NCBI RefSeq assembly: GCF_036324505.1
Contig: NC_086351.1
Coordinates: 2,897,001 to 2,961,000 of the forward strand
DNA from: Eleginops maclovinus
Lineage: Eukaryota > Chordata > Actinopteri > Perciformes > Eleginopidae
Reading direction: 5' to 3'
Length of the DNA stretch: 64,000 nt
Both the position numbers and the translations under genes were made by a program. Positions 1 to 10,816 of the stretch are shown here, in pieces; positions within the stretch are counted from its first letter, which is position 1; every line of letters starts with the position of its first letter. The notes under the pieces are model-generated. The model saw nothing but the letters and a program-made list of their open reading frames with translations, did no database searches and had not been told where the DNA came from.

Positions 1-304
1 TTTTACGACTACAGTGTATGGGGACCACTGTAGGTTTAGGGTTAGACAGAACCAGTGGAGCGGTGTACAGTTCTGTGTGAATGTGGTGGTAATGAGATAA
101 AATAACTTGAATGTCCTTTGACCTTTCAACTCTCAAATCACGGAGAAAAAAAACTTGAAAAGGAGTGTTTTTTTGGGGTGAATTTAAGAAATAATGTTCC
201 TTGTAAATTCACAATTCGACGACCTGAAATAACCTAAATATGATTCCATACATTTTATCCGGGCTCAAGTGTGCGATATCACGTCTTTGTGTTCTGTGTT
301 GCAG

Positions 305-329
305 GTCTGAAATAGCCGCCAAAGGAGAG
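305..329 (+). CDS. dpy19l1: dpy19l1 small internal exon
   Basis: A 25-bp exon encoding SEIAAKGE lies between a TTGCAG acceptor and a GTGAGA donor. It ends on a codon boundary, matching the phase-0 start of the next exon. In the human protein the residues just before the LVYH segment also end in a GE pair. The exon is short, so it is less certain than its downstream neighbours. Confidence 0.6.
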
Positions 330-3300
330 GTGAGAAGAAATACTTTCACAGCCTTTATGTCGTTGTTAAATATATGCACACACCTTATCATAATCACACC
401 TCAGTGCGAGCTCTACATTTGCAGAGTAGTTTCCTTTTTCTAAATCTGTTCTATTCGATTAGCTTCCTCCACGTCTGCTCAGTTACTTTGTCCCTTAGGG
501 ATTTCCATCCCTTTTCTCATTACTGAGAAATGAAAGGTAGCTTCGCCTTCTGTTAAAATACCTCCCTCTGCTGCCTTTTGTCAGCTTCTCCCGTAATATC
601 CCTCCCTCTCCCTCCCTCCCAGGGCAGAAAGCGTTCAGATGTTCCTCCAGCAGCCGCACCGTGTGGAAGTTTCCAGAGTTTCCCAGATAATTGCTTTAAT
701 GTTTCCGTACGGCTCAATGAGACCCGCCGAGAGCTGAGGGTGCTCTGGATCCTCGCAGCAAGATCAAAGCATCATGCAGATGTCATTATACGATCGTTCT
801 CGAGGCAGGTCACTTTGAATTGGATCTGCCTCTGGAGAGATCACAGCAGGGCTGAGACTTAGGATTTAATAAGCAAACGTTGCCGTCACATTTTCAGAAA
901 TATCAACTTTTAGTGATTGAGGACACTAAATTATCGGCATATTCCCAACCTCCACTGTCTTTAAAAAGTAACAAGCCAATGTTAATGTGAAGTAGAAACT
1001 CAATATTACAATCCCTGGAGATATTTGGCGAAAGCTACATCAGCCAAAGGTTTTGTGCTGTACCACCCATCGCCAGCTAGTGTCAGTAAAGCACCAGGAA
1101 ATAAATAAGGGCCGATGATCCAGCAACGTGTGTGATTGTGTCTGTGCAGATGGTGTACCACAGCCTGCAGCTGCTGGCCTTCGCAGTGCTGGCCGTCCTC
1201 ATCATGCGTCTGAAGCTCTTCCTGACGCCACACATGTGCATCATGGCCTCGCTCATCTGCTCCAAACAGGTCTGTCTCTAACCCCAAGTCAAAACAAAAA
1301 TATTTGTTTTCATCATGGCGTTGTCCTTACATCTTCTGATTAAATCCTCAGTATGCATGGTTTATAATAACAAGAGGTTAACTCATTTAGTCCTTCACTT
1401 ATGTTCACTCTCGCTCTCAGATTGTTTGAGAATTGGGGTGCGATTGTATTTTTTTAAAAGTTACACGGTTGCTTTTAGTTCTGTAGCAGAGGATAAGATG
1501 ACCTCTTAATATATCAATGTTATGTATTTAATTTAGGGTCGCATGATTGACAATACAACAATTGTTCAAGCTGCTTTAAATACCTTTTCTCTGTCTTTCT
1601 CGGTTGTGTCAGTTGTTCAGCTGGATCGGGGAGAGGTTTAAACACCAGGTTGCGGTGTTTGCACTCATGGCCATCATGGCAGTACAGGGCATTGCCAACA
1701 TGCAGGCGCAGTGGGCGATCATCGGAGAGTTCAGCAACATGCCGCAGGAGGAGCTGCTGGACTGGATCCAGGAGAACACCCCGCCTGGTGAGATCAACGC
1801 ACCTCAGGGACAGGCGCTTTTTTATTAACGCTTTGTCTTAACTCTTGAATTATTAAGCAAGCCCAAACCTTGTGGAGATTATTACCCATGTGTGCTTTTT
1901 ACTGTCGTTTGCTTTTTAAGTGCCCTTTAAAATAATGAAATGAGAGTTAAAAAGCAGAGCATTTGAGGGAATCTATCGGTCTATCCACGAGAACACAATG
2001 TGACCGTGCGGTTCCACAGGTGCTCTTCATCGTCTCCTCTTCTGCAGCAGTATATGTTTTTTTGATCAAAGTGGGGAATTTGCGCCACCTACTGGTTATC
2101 TCGATAAACCAAATTGAAATGTCTTTTATTGTCTGGTCTCTGGACTCACCATTTGAATGGACACCCATCAGTCAATCAGCCATAAGTATTTTCCGGGGCT
2201 TACGTCTTTAAACCGTACAAGGTAGAGAATTATAAAAACTCAACGACATTGTCTGGTTTTTGTTTTTGTGTGTGACTGATGCAGATTCTGTGTTCGCCGG
2301 GGCCATGCCCACCATGGCCAGCGTGAAGCTCTCCACAGGGCGGCCCATCGTCAACCACCCCCACTACGAAGACGCTGGTCTGAGGTCAGTAAAACTCACA
2401 GCAGCACAACTGCTCTTAAACATAGACCAGAAAACACAAATGGTAATAACTTGTTTAGTGAAACGATGAAGGGCAAAACATTTTCCACCAAAAATACGCT
2501 GCATGGTTAGGAATCTTTAGTTCAATGTTTTTTATTCACTGTTATTATTTTTGATTTCTTTTTAATGAACAGATGTTTTTATTTGGATGCACATTGATTT
2601 ACTGACTGCTCAGAAATTAATACAGAATTGTAATACATATATATATATATATATTATTCTGGAATAAGCTTTACGATTAACTAGTAGTAACTAGTAACCT
2701 TTGCACCTTTTTACAGAGGTAAGGTTTTAAATGCAGCACCGATAAAGGAGTGTTTTCACAATTGTGTATTGGTGCTTTTGCAAAAGTACAAGCTCCATGT
2801 ATGTCTTACACCTGTACCTGTACTTTGCATGTAGTTGTCCTCCACCTTGTTCATTGTGTCCCTCGCAGGGAGAGAACCAAGCTGGTGTACTCCATGTACA
2901 GCCGCATGTCTGCCGAAACAGTGAAGGGGAACCTGATGAAGCTGGGGGTGGACTTCTTTGTCCTGGAGGATTCCTGGTGCACCCGGAGAACCAGGTAACC
3001 TCAAGCCACCAGAGCCCTCTCACAGGAGGGGGAACTTTTCAACCTGTTTTCTGTCATATTTAGATTGTGGGTATTATTTTATAATATGATAACACTGTAT
3101 TGAAAGATAAAGTCCGAAATCTTTGAAACAATTGCTCAACAAACATTGAAATCACAGAAGATCATTTTTGCAAGGCTCTTTAATGTGCATTTGATCTGGG
3201 GTTAAACAACTCTGTATTTGATTTGATTTTGCATTAAAGGGGTAATTTTATGCACATTTTCAGGTTCATATTTGTATTTTGTGCATCTTACCGTGAGGAC

Positions 3301-3512
3301 AAATGGTGTGTATTCCTCTTTGACCTTGTCTTCCTTTCTCTTCACTCAGGCCCGGCTGCAGCATGCCAGAGATCTGGGACATTGAGGATTCACAAAACGT
3401 CGGTAAAATCCCCCTTTGCACCCACATGTCCAGGAGCTCACGACCCCACTTCACCACCGTCTTCTCCAATGACATCTACAAAGTTCTCAAAGTCCCCAAA
3501 GATCTGAGATAA
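305..3512 (+). CDS. dpy19l1: 3' portion of a DPY19L1-type C-mannosyltransferase gene (six exons)
   Basis: DPY19 proteins are multi-pass ER membrane C-mannosyltransferases that attach mannose to tryptophans of thrombospondin-type repeats. Six consecutive exons are visible: 305-329, 1150-1269, 1613-1787, 2285-2384, 2869-2994 and 3350-3512. All have AG/GT borders and their phases join without a break. The joined reading encodes about 232 residues, against roughly 700 for the whole family protein, so the first two thirds lie before this window. Recognisable DPY19L1 features are the hydrophobic stretch around [12 protein letters not shown], the [16 protein letters not shown] region, [38 protein letters not shown] and [13 protein letters not shown]. 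The C-terminus ends shortly after [16 protein letters not shown], unlike DPY19L3/L4 as I remember them. Paralogue choice (dpy19l1, a fish dpy19l1-like copy, or L2) rests on memory of the family. No frameshift or stop is seen. Confidence 0.9.
1150..1269 (+). CDS. dpy19l1: dpy19l1 internal exon (transmembrane segment)
   Basis: A 120-bp phase 0-0 exon lies between TGTGCAG and GTCTGT. Its 40 residues begin [18 protein letters not shown], a clear membrane span, followed by [12 protein letters not shown] and MASLICSKQ, hallmark DPY19L1 segments. Confidence 0.9.
1613..1787 (+). CDS. dpy19l1: dpy19l1 internal exon
   Basis: A 175-bp exon with acceptor TGTGTCAG and donor GTGAGA encodes 58 residues plus one base. 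It carries a membrane segment ([16 protein letters not shown]) followed by the lumenal-side motif [20 protein letters not shown]. The left-over G joins AT of the next exon to make Asp. Confidence 0.9.
2285..2384 (+). CDS. dpy19l1: dpy19l1 internal exon
   Basis: A 100-bp exon between GATGCAG and GTCAGT encodes [20 protein letters not shown] and [12 protein letters not shown]. This is the most conserved C-terminal block of DPY19L1/L2. It ends with AG, which joins G of the next exon to give Arg. Confidence 0.93.
2636..2654. repeat. Short (TA)n in a dpy19l1 intron
   Basis: About nine TA units lie in the intron between the 2285-2384 and 2869-2994 exons. Confidence 0.9.
2869..2994 (+). CDS. dpy19l1: dpy19l1 internal exon
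   Basis: A 126-bp exon between CTCGCAG and GTAACC encodes [20 protein letters not shown] and a following [13 protein letters not shown] segment. Both are characteristic of the soluble C-terminal domain. Phases match on both sides. Confidence 0.93.
3234..3292 (-). repeat. Fragment of the TTAA-flanked repeat family
   Basis: It starts with TTAAAGG and continues with a stretch nearly identical to the opening of the copy at 44450 (shared word TTCAGGTTCATATTTGTATT). It sits in the last dpy19l1 intron and looks like a truncated insertion. Confidence 0.5.
3350..3512 (+). CDS. dpy19l1: dpy19l1 terminal coding exon
   Basis: The acceptor is CACTCAG at 3343-3349. The coding part gives [13 protein letters not shown], then [19 protein letters not shown], and ends at TAA (3510-3512). 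The length and ending match the DPY19L1 C-terminus, so the protein is complete on its 3' side. Confidence 0.93.
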
Positions 3513-4564
3513 CGGCGTGAGATGGACTAGTTCAGCACCTTGATCTTTCACCCGGTTTTGATCAGTCACTGCCATTGCTGCTTATTACTCGGAGTCCGGC
3601 AGTTCCCCCTCTGTGCGGTGCTCTGATTCACTGAGCGGATGGACATGCCAAAACAATTCGCCCTCACTTCTCAGTACCTGTGGACTTACTGTGGCCAACC
3701 ATCTTTACTGCTGCGTCGTTTTCATACAGCAATGTTTCCATTACGCCAAAAGGTTTCCTGGCTTTTAGTTTGTTGCATTGGTTCTGGTTTACTTTCAGAA
3801 ACGGTGTCTTCAAAGACGTGCTGTTCATTCATCAGTATTATCTCTTACCCTAAAGAATTGATTGTCTTTGACTTTGGCTTAGGAAGTATGTCACTCGTTG
3901 ATGTCTACATAACTGTGAAGCAATACCCTTTGCAGACTTGACAAAATCTGACTTCTTCTATGGTTCTGCACAGTGTTGATCTATGGAAAGACTTTTCTGT
4001 AGTGCGCTATTTTCATAATTTATTTGTGTGTAAGTATTTTTATGCAAAAAGTGTTAAGAGGTTTCTTTAGAGGCCAGCAGTGTTTTAAGAGTCTTTGGGT
4101 AATCCTGTTCCTGTGTTCGGAAGCTTTTCAATACAATTTTTACTGCATATCATTCAGCTTTCAGCAGGCAAGCTTTCCTTCTTACTTCAGTTCTAAAGTG
4201 ACAGAAGGAGTTGTGTTTAAGGAGACTGTCTCTTACTGTGCCCCGTCTCAACCTTTTTGTAAATACCTAAACTTTTTGTAAAATACAACTGTACGGCCTT
4301 AAAGAGGTTCTCTTTCTTTCTTACTGTAATTCTTGCCAAAGGAAGTGTTGTTTTTAAAGCTGCGTTTGTGGGTTGCTGTAACGTTTACAGTTACTGATCA
4401 AAAGATATCACTTGGTAGGTTTTGCAAAAGTCAACTCAACCTATTTGTAGCAGTGGAGTTACTTAATGGTAGCAGTCGTCGGTTCCTTCTTCATGATATA
4501 GGTTTTATTGCTTTCTTCCCGAGAGTTAATGCACTCACTTGGGTATCCCTCTCCCAGCTATGGG

Positions 4565-5095
4565 CTAGCCAGCTGACCGCCAACTGACCGCTAGCTGCTA
4601 GTCACCTACAGCTAGCTGACAGCCAACTGAGAGCTAGCTGCCAGCCACCTACAGCTAGCTGACAGCTTTATGAGCGCTAGCTGACGGCCAACTGAGAGCT
4701 AGCTGACGGCCAACTGAGAGCTAGCTGACGGCCAACTGAGAGCTAGCTGACGGCCAACTGAGAGCTAGCTGACGGCCAACTGAGAGCTAGCTGACGGCCA
4801 ACTGAGAGCTAGCTGACGGCCAACTGAGAGCTAGCTGACAGATAACTGAGAGCTAGTTGACAGCCTTCTGAGAGCTAGCTGACAGCCTTCTGAGAGCTAG
4901 CTGACCGCTTTCTGAGTGCTAGCTGACCGCCAGCTGTAGAGCTACCTGACAGCCTTCTGAGAGCTAGCTGACAGTCTGAGAGCTAGCTGACAGCCAACTG
5001 AGAGCTAGCTGACAGCTTTCTGAGTGCTAGCTGACCGCCAGCTGAGAGCTAATTGAGAGCATTCTGAGAGCTAGCTGACAGCTAACTCAAAGCTT
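4565..5095. repeat. 22-bp minisatellite with AGCTAGCT palindromes
   Basis: The tandem unit reads roughly AGCTAGCTGACGGCCAACTG plus AG. About seven adjacent copies around 4690-4840 are nearly identical, and flanking copies diverge (GACAGCCTTCTGAG, GACCGCCAGCTG). Every unit holds the self-complementary AGCTAGCT. The array lies inside the likely dpy19l1 3' UTR. Confidence 0.9.
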
Positions 5096-5375
5096 CATTC
5101 GAATGTAAAAAACCCATTCATTCAATTGCAGGCTTTCCCCGTGAGAGGGCGCTTTCTTCACGAAAACACACAAACGGCATACAGAGGAAACTGGACTTGG
5201 TTTGGGCCTCTAGACATACATTAGTTTTTTAACTTGAATATTGTCTGTGGCCCTTCAGTTATCAACATACCACTCTTACAGACATGATGGGGATTGATCT
5301 TCTCATCTAACTTTGGGTAGGAAAGCTTTCAGATGTCTTTTTATAATATTTGTCTATTTTGTCTGTATTTACAAA

Positions 5376-5381
5376 AATAAA
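5376..5381 (+). terminator. Candidate poly(A) signal of dpy19l1
   Basis: AATAAA lies about 1.86 kb after the stop codon, followed by a T/G-containing stretch. It is the first canonical hexamer in a suitable setting, but its use is inferred. Confidence 0.5.
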
Positions 5382-5399
5382 AAACTTGCCTTCAGCACC

Positions 5400-6000
5400 A
5401 TCGCGTTCACTGCTCTTTAATGATTGATAGAACAATTATATATCAGTTATTTTCTTATGACATAAGACAAGCACATCCGCAGAAGGTGCCCGTGTAAAAG
5501 CAAGACTCGAGGCTGATTATTTTGTTTGGATCAACGTCAGAGTCTCACTCTTATTTTAACCTTGTGATCACAGGATGCCTTCCGATGTTATTGCAGGTCT
5601 GCTTTAAGCTAGCTGGCCACAAACATAGCTAACCAAGTCATTTCAAATATACTGACAGAACACTGACAATTATGAAACAGACTAACAGGGAAGGTTGGCC
5701 AATGTCAAAATCCCTTAACGTCCAAAAGTGCTCCTGGCTCAGCTGTGTGCGTCACTTTTTAGTGTCCCCGTTTCCATTTGTTCTATTTGCAGCTTCTCGT
5801 TTATGCAGAGCTTTGAGTAAACATGTGAGGTATATCTTGTAGCGATGTGTGCATACAATTTATGGAAGAAAATGTGTGTGCGTGTCCAAAGTGTGTGTGC
5901 TCACAGGAGGTAATCAATAACAATGTGTGCCTCACTAAGTGACATGTGTCCGTTCATAGGGGCCCCCTAACGTATTCCGGAGGTGGTTATACAACATTGC
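5400..6000. other. Intergenic, no gene seen
   Basis: AT-rich unique sequence just downstream of the dpy19l1 poly(A) signal, with no ORF, RNA gene or clear repeat. Confidence 0.5.
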
Positions 6001-6009
6001 ATTGTTTTA

Positions 6010-6121
6010 ATTTAGCTGATAATACTTTGGTATTTTGTAGATTCTAGTAATGAAATATTTTGACAATAGGGTTTTGGTACTTTTACTTAAGCAAAGCATC
6101 TGATTACTTCTCCCACCTCTG
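6010..6121 (+). mobile_element. Right end of a hAT-like non-autonomous element
   Basis: The segment ends CTTCTCCCACCTCTG. Its reverse complement (CAGAGGTGGGAGAAGTA) matches the left-end signature CAGAGGTGGAAGAAGTAC seen at 22728. The preceding TTTTGTAGATTC and GACAATAGGG words recur at 6955-7005. Confidence 0.5.
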
Positions 6122-6624
6122 TCTACCGGTGATGAGCAGTTAGCAGCAGAGAGGAGAAAATAAGGGCCCCTGAACGACATCCTCTCTGCACTCTCAGAGC
6201 GTAACTAACTGTGTGTATGAACAGATGTAATACACCCCACATGTCTCATCAAACTGGTGAACGTTTTTCTAAGTTCTGCACGTGTTGTCAAGTTGGTGAG
6301 GTTGTTTCTTTATTTGCATGTGTTTCTGCACCTGTGGTTTTTTTGTTTGCATTGTTTTGGAAAGTGCAGCTCGTTTCTCCTAATAGAAGGTTTGGGCCCT
6401 GTAGTGTTCGGCCATAATTAACGAAATGAATATTGTGCTTTAATGAAGTGCACGTGAAAATGGTGATTGAGAACATAAAGTCATTTCTTGCTGATAATAT
6501 TTAGTGAGGTATAAGAGTGAGAATTGGTCATTTTCTCGTAGACTTCTATAAAATCCTTTTTGATTTGCAATGCAAATAAGTAAAATCACATGGTTGAAAC
6601 ATTTAGGAATGAGAATCTACTGGC

Positions 6625-7010
6625 AGATGTGGGTAGTACATCGACTTAAGTACCGTACTGAAGTACGACACTGGTACTTAATTTGAGTATTTCCATTTAT
6701 TGCTACTTTATACTTCTATATAAATCCTCTACATTTCAATATGGACATAATGTAATTTTATTCCACTACATTTATTTATTCTTTAGCTGCTTTTAACAAA
6801 ATTCATTTCCAGAGATTAAACTAGTCGACTAAAAAGAGTCAACATATGTAAATGCTTCTTAATGCAACAATATATCTCACATTTAATCATAAAGACAAGG
6901 CACTTTGTTTTACTTCTTCTTTGTATACTTTAAGTTCATTTTGCTGATAATACTTTTGTATTTTGTAGATTCTTGTAATGAAATATTTGGACAATAGGGT
7001 TTGAATAGAC
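6625..7010. repeat. Diverged pieces of the AGTACT-rich hAT-like family
   Basis: Stepwise ACTTAAGTAC-type words and the block containing TTTGTAGATTC and GACAATAGGG (6955-7005), shared with 6010-6121, show this is an older copy. Borders are fuzzy. Confidence 0.4.
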
Positions 7011-7164
7011 ACCATTCGGTGAACGGTGAGAACAGAGGTTTTATTTCTGGAGTTTAATAAAATAACTCCCAGTCTGAGCCGCAGTCACCTCAGATCTTCA
7101 GCAACTGTAGATAAAAACCCTCAAAGCTGAGCTTTATATATTTACAATCTCCCCCCAAAGATTG

Positions 7165-7262
7165 ATTGATCCTTTATGCTTTATATTGATCTTTTATTTC
7201 ATTTTTTTTTTTTACATTTTATGAGAGCAGCATTCAGACTTTACAACCATCATAGCCTCTGG
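7165..7262. repeat. Repeat shared with 12420-12517
   Basis: Both places have a TTTATGCTTTATATTGAT word, an A- or T-rich stretch, then ACTTTACAACCATCAT and GCCTCTGG. This shows a dispersed repeat present at least twice in the window. Confidence 0.6.
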
Positions 7263-7761
7263 GGAGTCCACCGAGAAGCTAGCAGGCTAACTCACCGAGC
7301 AGAAGAGTGACCCCCAGCTTTGCGACTGCAGAAGGAGTTAGCCCCAGCTTGTGTCTGATGAGCCCGTTAGGATGGGAGCCGTTGAAAGCTTTGCCTGCTC
7401 GCCTGGCGTTACTTTTGGCAGGGGGCGAAACAAGCGGGCTCCGGTCAGCCTGGGTCGTTGGACCCTTACCGGTCTGTTTTCGGTTTTTAGCCACCATGGT
7501 TTTGCCAGTAAAGAGCCACCGAGGCAAGAATCCGAGGAGAGGGGGAAAAAAACCCGAGGGGTGTGAGCTAAGCAGCCCCACACTAGTATCTGATCCACGG
7601 ATCTGCCCCTTCACTACCTGCTGCCTGATGCTTCCACTGGTTCCTCCTTCACATCTGATGAAGCTCCGCCCCCTGCCGGCCGTCCGTCACATTACAAGGG
7701 GCTTCTGCTTGTAACCATGACAACAACAAGCAGCGGGTACCAGACGGTTTACCAGACTGTT

Positions 7762-7762
<1 letters not shown>
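7263..7762. other. GC-richer unique block, no gene assigned
   Basis: ORFs are open on both strands (7307-7714 plus, 7279-7614 minus), but they overlap each other and show no recognisable domain or splice structure. I treat them as chance ORFs in GC-richer DNA. Confidence 0.4.

Positions 7763-7856
<94 letters not shown>
7763..7856. repeat. (CA)n microsatellite
   Basis: About 47 uninterrupted CA units. Confidence 0.97.
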
Positions 7857-7858
<2 letters not shown>

Positions 7859-8209
7859 ACAAGACAATGTGTTTTCGTATTTGTATGTATTAGTTATTAT
7901 CTTTCTCTTTGTATTTATTTCCTAAAAAACAGTTCAATCTGACACACATTCATCTAACAGCTTAGTGTAACTGCAGCGTCGTGGAGCAGGAAGCTGAAAC
8001 CTTTGCTGATAAAACCCAAATTCTTACCACAATGCCAAATACACTGTTTAGATGACTAATTGCAGATTGAAATATCAGTTAAAATATATCCAGTGGAAAA
8101 TGAGGGGACATTTTAGAATTGGAGGACATTTCCAATAAGCCATGCCAAGAAATGCTCTTGTTGTGTTATAGGTTAGACAAAATATAAAGATGTAGAAAAG
8201 TGGTTTCCA

Positions 8210-8957
8210 AATATTATTTAGAAGATCTAATAGCAATCGAACAAAGAACCAAATTGAGTCTCTTCTTGCTTTTGTCAAAGAGAAGAGGTCAGAGGGGGAT
8301 TTCCAGGCTATTTATGACAAAGCAGCAGGTCTCACATCCGACCCACGAAATGAGCCCGTGAGAAAGCGCCATCTCTCCCAATTCCAGGATCCCCAGGAGC
8401 GCTACAGAAATCTGTACATGGCCATCCTTGATAATATCATGGAGCAGATTCCTCTGCGTTTTTCAAATTTGGAAAGTTTGCGCTTCTTAGAATTAGTCAA
8501 TCCAGGGAAGTTTGATGAGATGAGAGAAGTGTTTCCAGAGGACGCATTCCAGAGTGTCATGGAAAGTTATGGCCAACACTTTGATTCGGGTAGACTGAGG
8601 TCTGAACTTCAAGTCCTGTATTCCAATCAGGACTTGCAGGGTAACGGGAAAGCTGTGTGATTTCTTGGTTTTTCTAAAAGACAGTTGGACAGTGCAACGC
8701 CCCAGCTGTACAAACTGTTATCATTAGTGGCAACAATTGGAGTTACATCTGCGGATGTAGAAAGGAGCTTCTCCAGCTTAAAAAGGCTTAAATCTTACAC
8801 CCGCAACACAATGGGCCAAAAGCGTCTAAGCAGCCTAGCTCTGCTGGCCATTGAGAGGACACTGGTCAAGTCCCTGGTAAAGACGCCTACTTGGTACGAC
8901 AGGGTCACAGACCATTTTCTTGAACAGGAACGGAGGGCAGAATTTAGGTATAAATAA
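8210..8957 (+). pseudogene. hAT transposase C-terminal remnant (ZMYM1-like/KIAA1586-like type)
   Basis: A single reading frame runs from about 8210 to TAA at 8955-8957, broken by one TGA at 8658-8660. The part before the stop includes RYRNLYMAILDNIMEQI and LRFLELVNPGKFDEMREVF, typical of the RNase H-like domain end of hAT proteins. The part after it has the hAT dimerisation signature SADVERSFSSLKRLKSYTRN followed by LSSLALLAIER. The N-terminal zinc finger and first catalytic residues are absent, and no terminal repeats are obvious. It is a truncated, once-mutated copy. It could instead be a terminal exon of a domesticated gene, but the stop argues against that. Confidence 0.8.
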
Positions 8958-9199
8958 ATCGACAACTTTTATGATGTAGGCCAACAATGAGCTTCCCCTC
9001 TTTGAAAGACCAGCAGCCGTGGCGAGTGCATGTGTAGAGCGAGTGAGAGAGAAGTTGAGTGAGCAGATGAAGTTTCTGGTAGTTAGTGGGAGTAGCAGCA
9101 GTATAACAAAGACACAAATAAAAATGACAGCCTCCCAAGAACATTGAAGGATGGATTTCATTTACCGATCCTGCATGCGCTGCTCCAGCAGCTCCTCAC

Positions 9200-9344
9200 A
9201 GAAGAGAGGAGAGGAGAGGAGAGGAGAGGAGAGGAGAGGAGAGGAGAGGAGAGGAGAGGAGAGGAGAGGAGAGGAGAGGAGAGGAGAGGAGAGGAGAGGA
9301 AGAGAAGAGAGGAGAAGAGAAGAGAAGAGGAGAGGAGAGGAGAG
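9200..9344 (+). repeat. (GAGGA)n pentanucleotide, pure purine tract
   Basis: The + strand has 145 consecutive A/G bases, the first about 100 in a regular GAGGA pentamer and the rest in AGAAG variants. Confidence 0.95.
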
Positions 9345-10300
9345 CAGATGCCCCCCACTCTACCCCGGAGTGACTTTAGAGTTACGGCAGAACCACAGTC
9401 ACAGTTCCAATCCTTCAAAATGATGCCCTGACTTTAGATTTTGTTCGTCAGATTGAAAAACGACGACCCTAACGTCACTTCTCGCAGTCACCGAGCAAAA
9501 CATTAACATCAGCCACTGCCATCGGCGCATGTCACCTTATTTACTGATGTGCCGATGGTGGTAAATAGTGCGGCCGATGCCGGTGTCTCACTGATGTATC
9601 GGTGCATACCTAGTGGTCACTGATTTTCACTAATTGGTAGGTAAGTCACAGGGATCAACCTTCAATGACACTGCTGATCCATCACCAAATCAAGATCTAA
9701 GTGCAGGATTTGGTAGAGAGACATCAGTGTAGAGCGCCTTACTGTATAAAGAGAGTTTGGGAAACCGAGCGTAGAAGACATTTCAGGGAAGAAGGTTAAC
9801 CCGGGTCTGCCAGGAAAGCCCTCTCTCCCGGGAAACAAAGATAGCAGATATGTTGCTCCTTGGTTGAGACAGTGACTGCAAGGTAGTCATTGCAACATCA
9901 GCTGCCTGTCTCAGTCAGTGTATGTGAGGCTTTGGACCAGTCACTCTTCAGAGACAGACGGCTAGGGACTGAAGATTTGTCCTTGTCTTCCTCTTTTAAA
10001 TCACTCATGCTCTTCTCCAGTCTGAAAGATAAACCAGTATCACTGAGGACAAACACACACATACACACAATAAAACACAAGTATGTAAATCAAAACCATC
10101 ACAATGATACACTTTGGTTACGATACAACAGATCAGTCCCACTTCAGACAGGCCGCTCTCCATTTTGAGGGGGCTGGGACCATATATAGCAGCTCACGAA
10201 CACGGAAATTAAAAAAGTCTACAACACTTGAAAAACCCACAGTCGAATCCAGGATGCTGAATTTGATCAATACTGTATGTTTCTGACCAACAGTAGAACA
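9345..10300. other. Intergenic, no gene seen
   Basis: Mixed unique DNA. Short ORFs at 9890-10168 (+) and 9898-10080 (-) overlap on opposite strands and have no domain or splice support. Confidence 0.4.
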
Positions 10301-10302
10301 AA

Positions 10303-10385
10303 GTCAATAATAATAATAATAAGCTTTATTTGGATAGCACCTTTCATACAAGAATCGCAGTCCAGTTTTAAGTGCGTCACACAGT
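10303..10385 (-). repeat. Retroposon tail fragment
   Basis: An (ATA)n run is followed by AGCTTTATTTGGATAGCACC and a TTTCATACAAGAATCGCAG stretch. This is the familiar fish dispersed tail with a TTTATTTATATAGCACCTTT-type core. Family name uncertain. Confidence 0.4.
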
Positions 10386-10587
10386 AGACAGTGGACATCT
10401 CCTTAAAATGGTCACAGTGAATTGATTCACACACACACAGTTTCCAGTAAAAGACGTAATAAACACAGTCTTCTTCTTCTTCTTCGGTGGGTTTTTTATG
10501 GCAGCTGGCATCCAAATTGTTGCATTGCTGCCACCTTCAGGATAATTTAAGTCATCTCTTCATATTCTTTTAATTAGTCCAGTGTCT

Positions 10588-10594
10588 GATAAAT
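10588..10594. repeat. Target site duplication (left) of the 215-bp MITE
   Basis: GATAAAT, repeated exactly at 10810-10816. Confidence 0.8.
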
Positions 10595-10809
10595 TAGGGT
10601 GACCAGACGTCCTCTTTTGCCCGGACATGTCCTCTTTTTATGTCCTGTCCGGAGCGTCCGGGGGGGTTTTATAAATTCATGAAAACGTCCGGTTATTAAG
10701 CGTGTACTTAAATTGAATGGTGCTTTGCTCAGAAGTCTACTGTACTTAGACTTCCCCCCCAACAATCGCAAGTGTCCTCTTTTTCACCACCTCAAATCTG
10801 GTCACCCTA
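10595..10809. mobile_element. MITE, 215 bp, with 13-bp terminal inverted repeats
   Basis: It begins TAGGGTGACCAGA and ends with the exact reverse complement TCTGGTCACCCTA. It is flanked by GATAAAT at 10588-10594 and 10810-10816, a 7-bp target site duplication. It has no coding capacity. A truncated sister copy lies at 18462-18529. Confidence 0.88.
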
Positions 10810-10816
10810 GATAAAT
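10810..10816. repeat. Target site duplication (right) of the 215-bp MITE
   Basis: GATAAAT, identical to 10588-10594. Confidence 0.8.

Larger units (their letters stand above)
3513..5400 (+). other. dpy19l1: Probable dpy19l1 3' UTR
   Basis: Between the stop and the first good downstream AATAAA there is no ORF of interest. The stretch is T-rich and includes TGTAAATA (Pumilio-type) words near 4258, followed by the 22-bp minisatellite. The 3' UTR end is inferred from the poly(A) hexamer alone, so an earlier cleavage site cannot be excluded. Confidence 0.55.

Noticed and set aside
4565..5095. Regular 22-bp repeats as a CRISPR or protein-repeat gene
   Set aside because: There are no spacers, 22 is not a multiple of three, and stop codons (TGA in each unit) occur in the frames.
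7279..7714. Overlapping 135-aa and 111-aa ORFs on opposite strands
   Set aside because: No recognisable domain, no splice or promoter context. Best explained by GC-richer composition.
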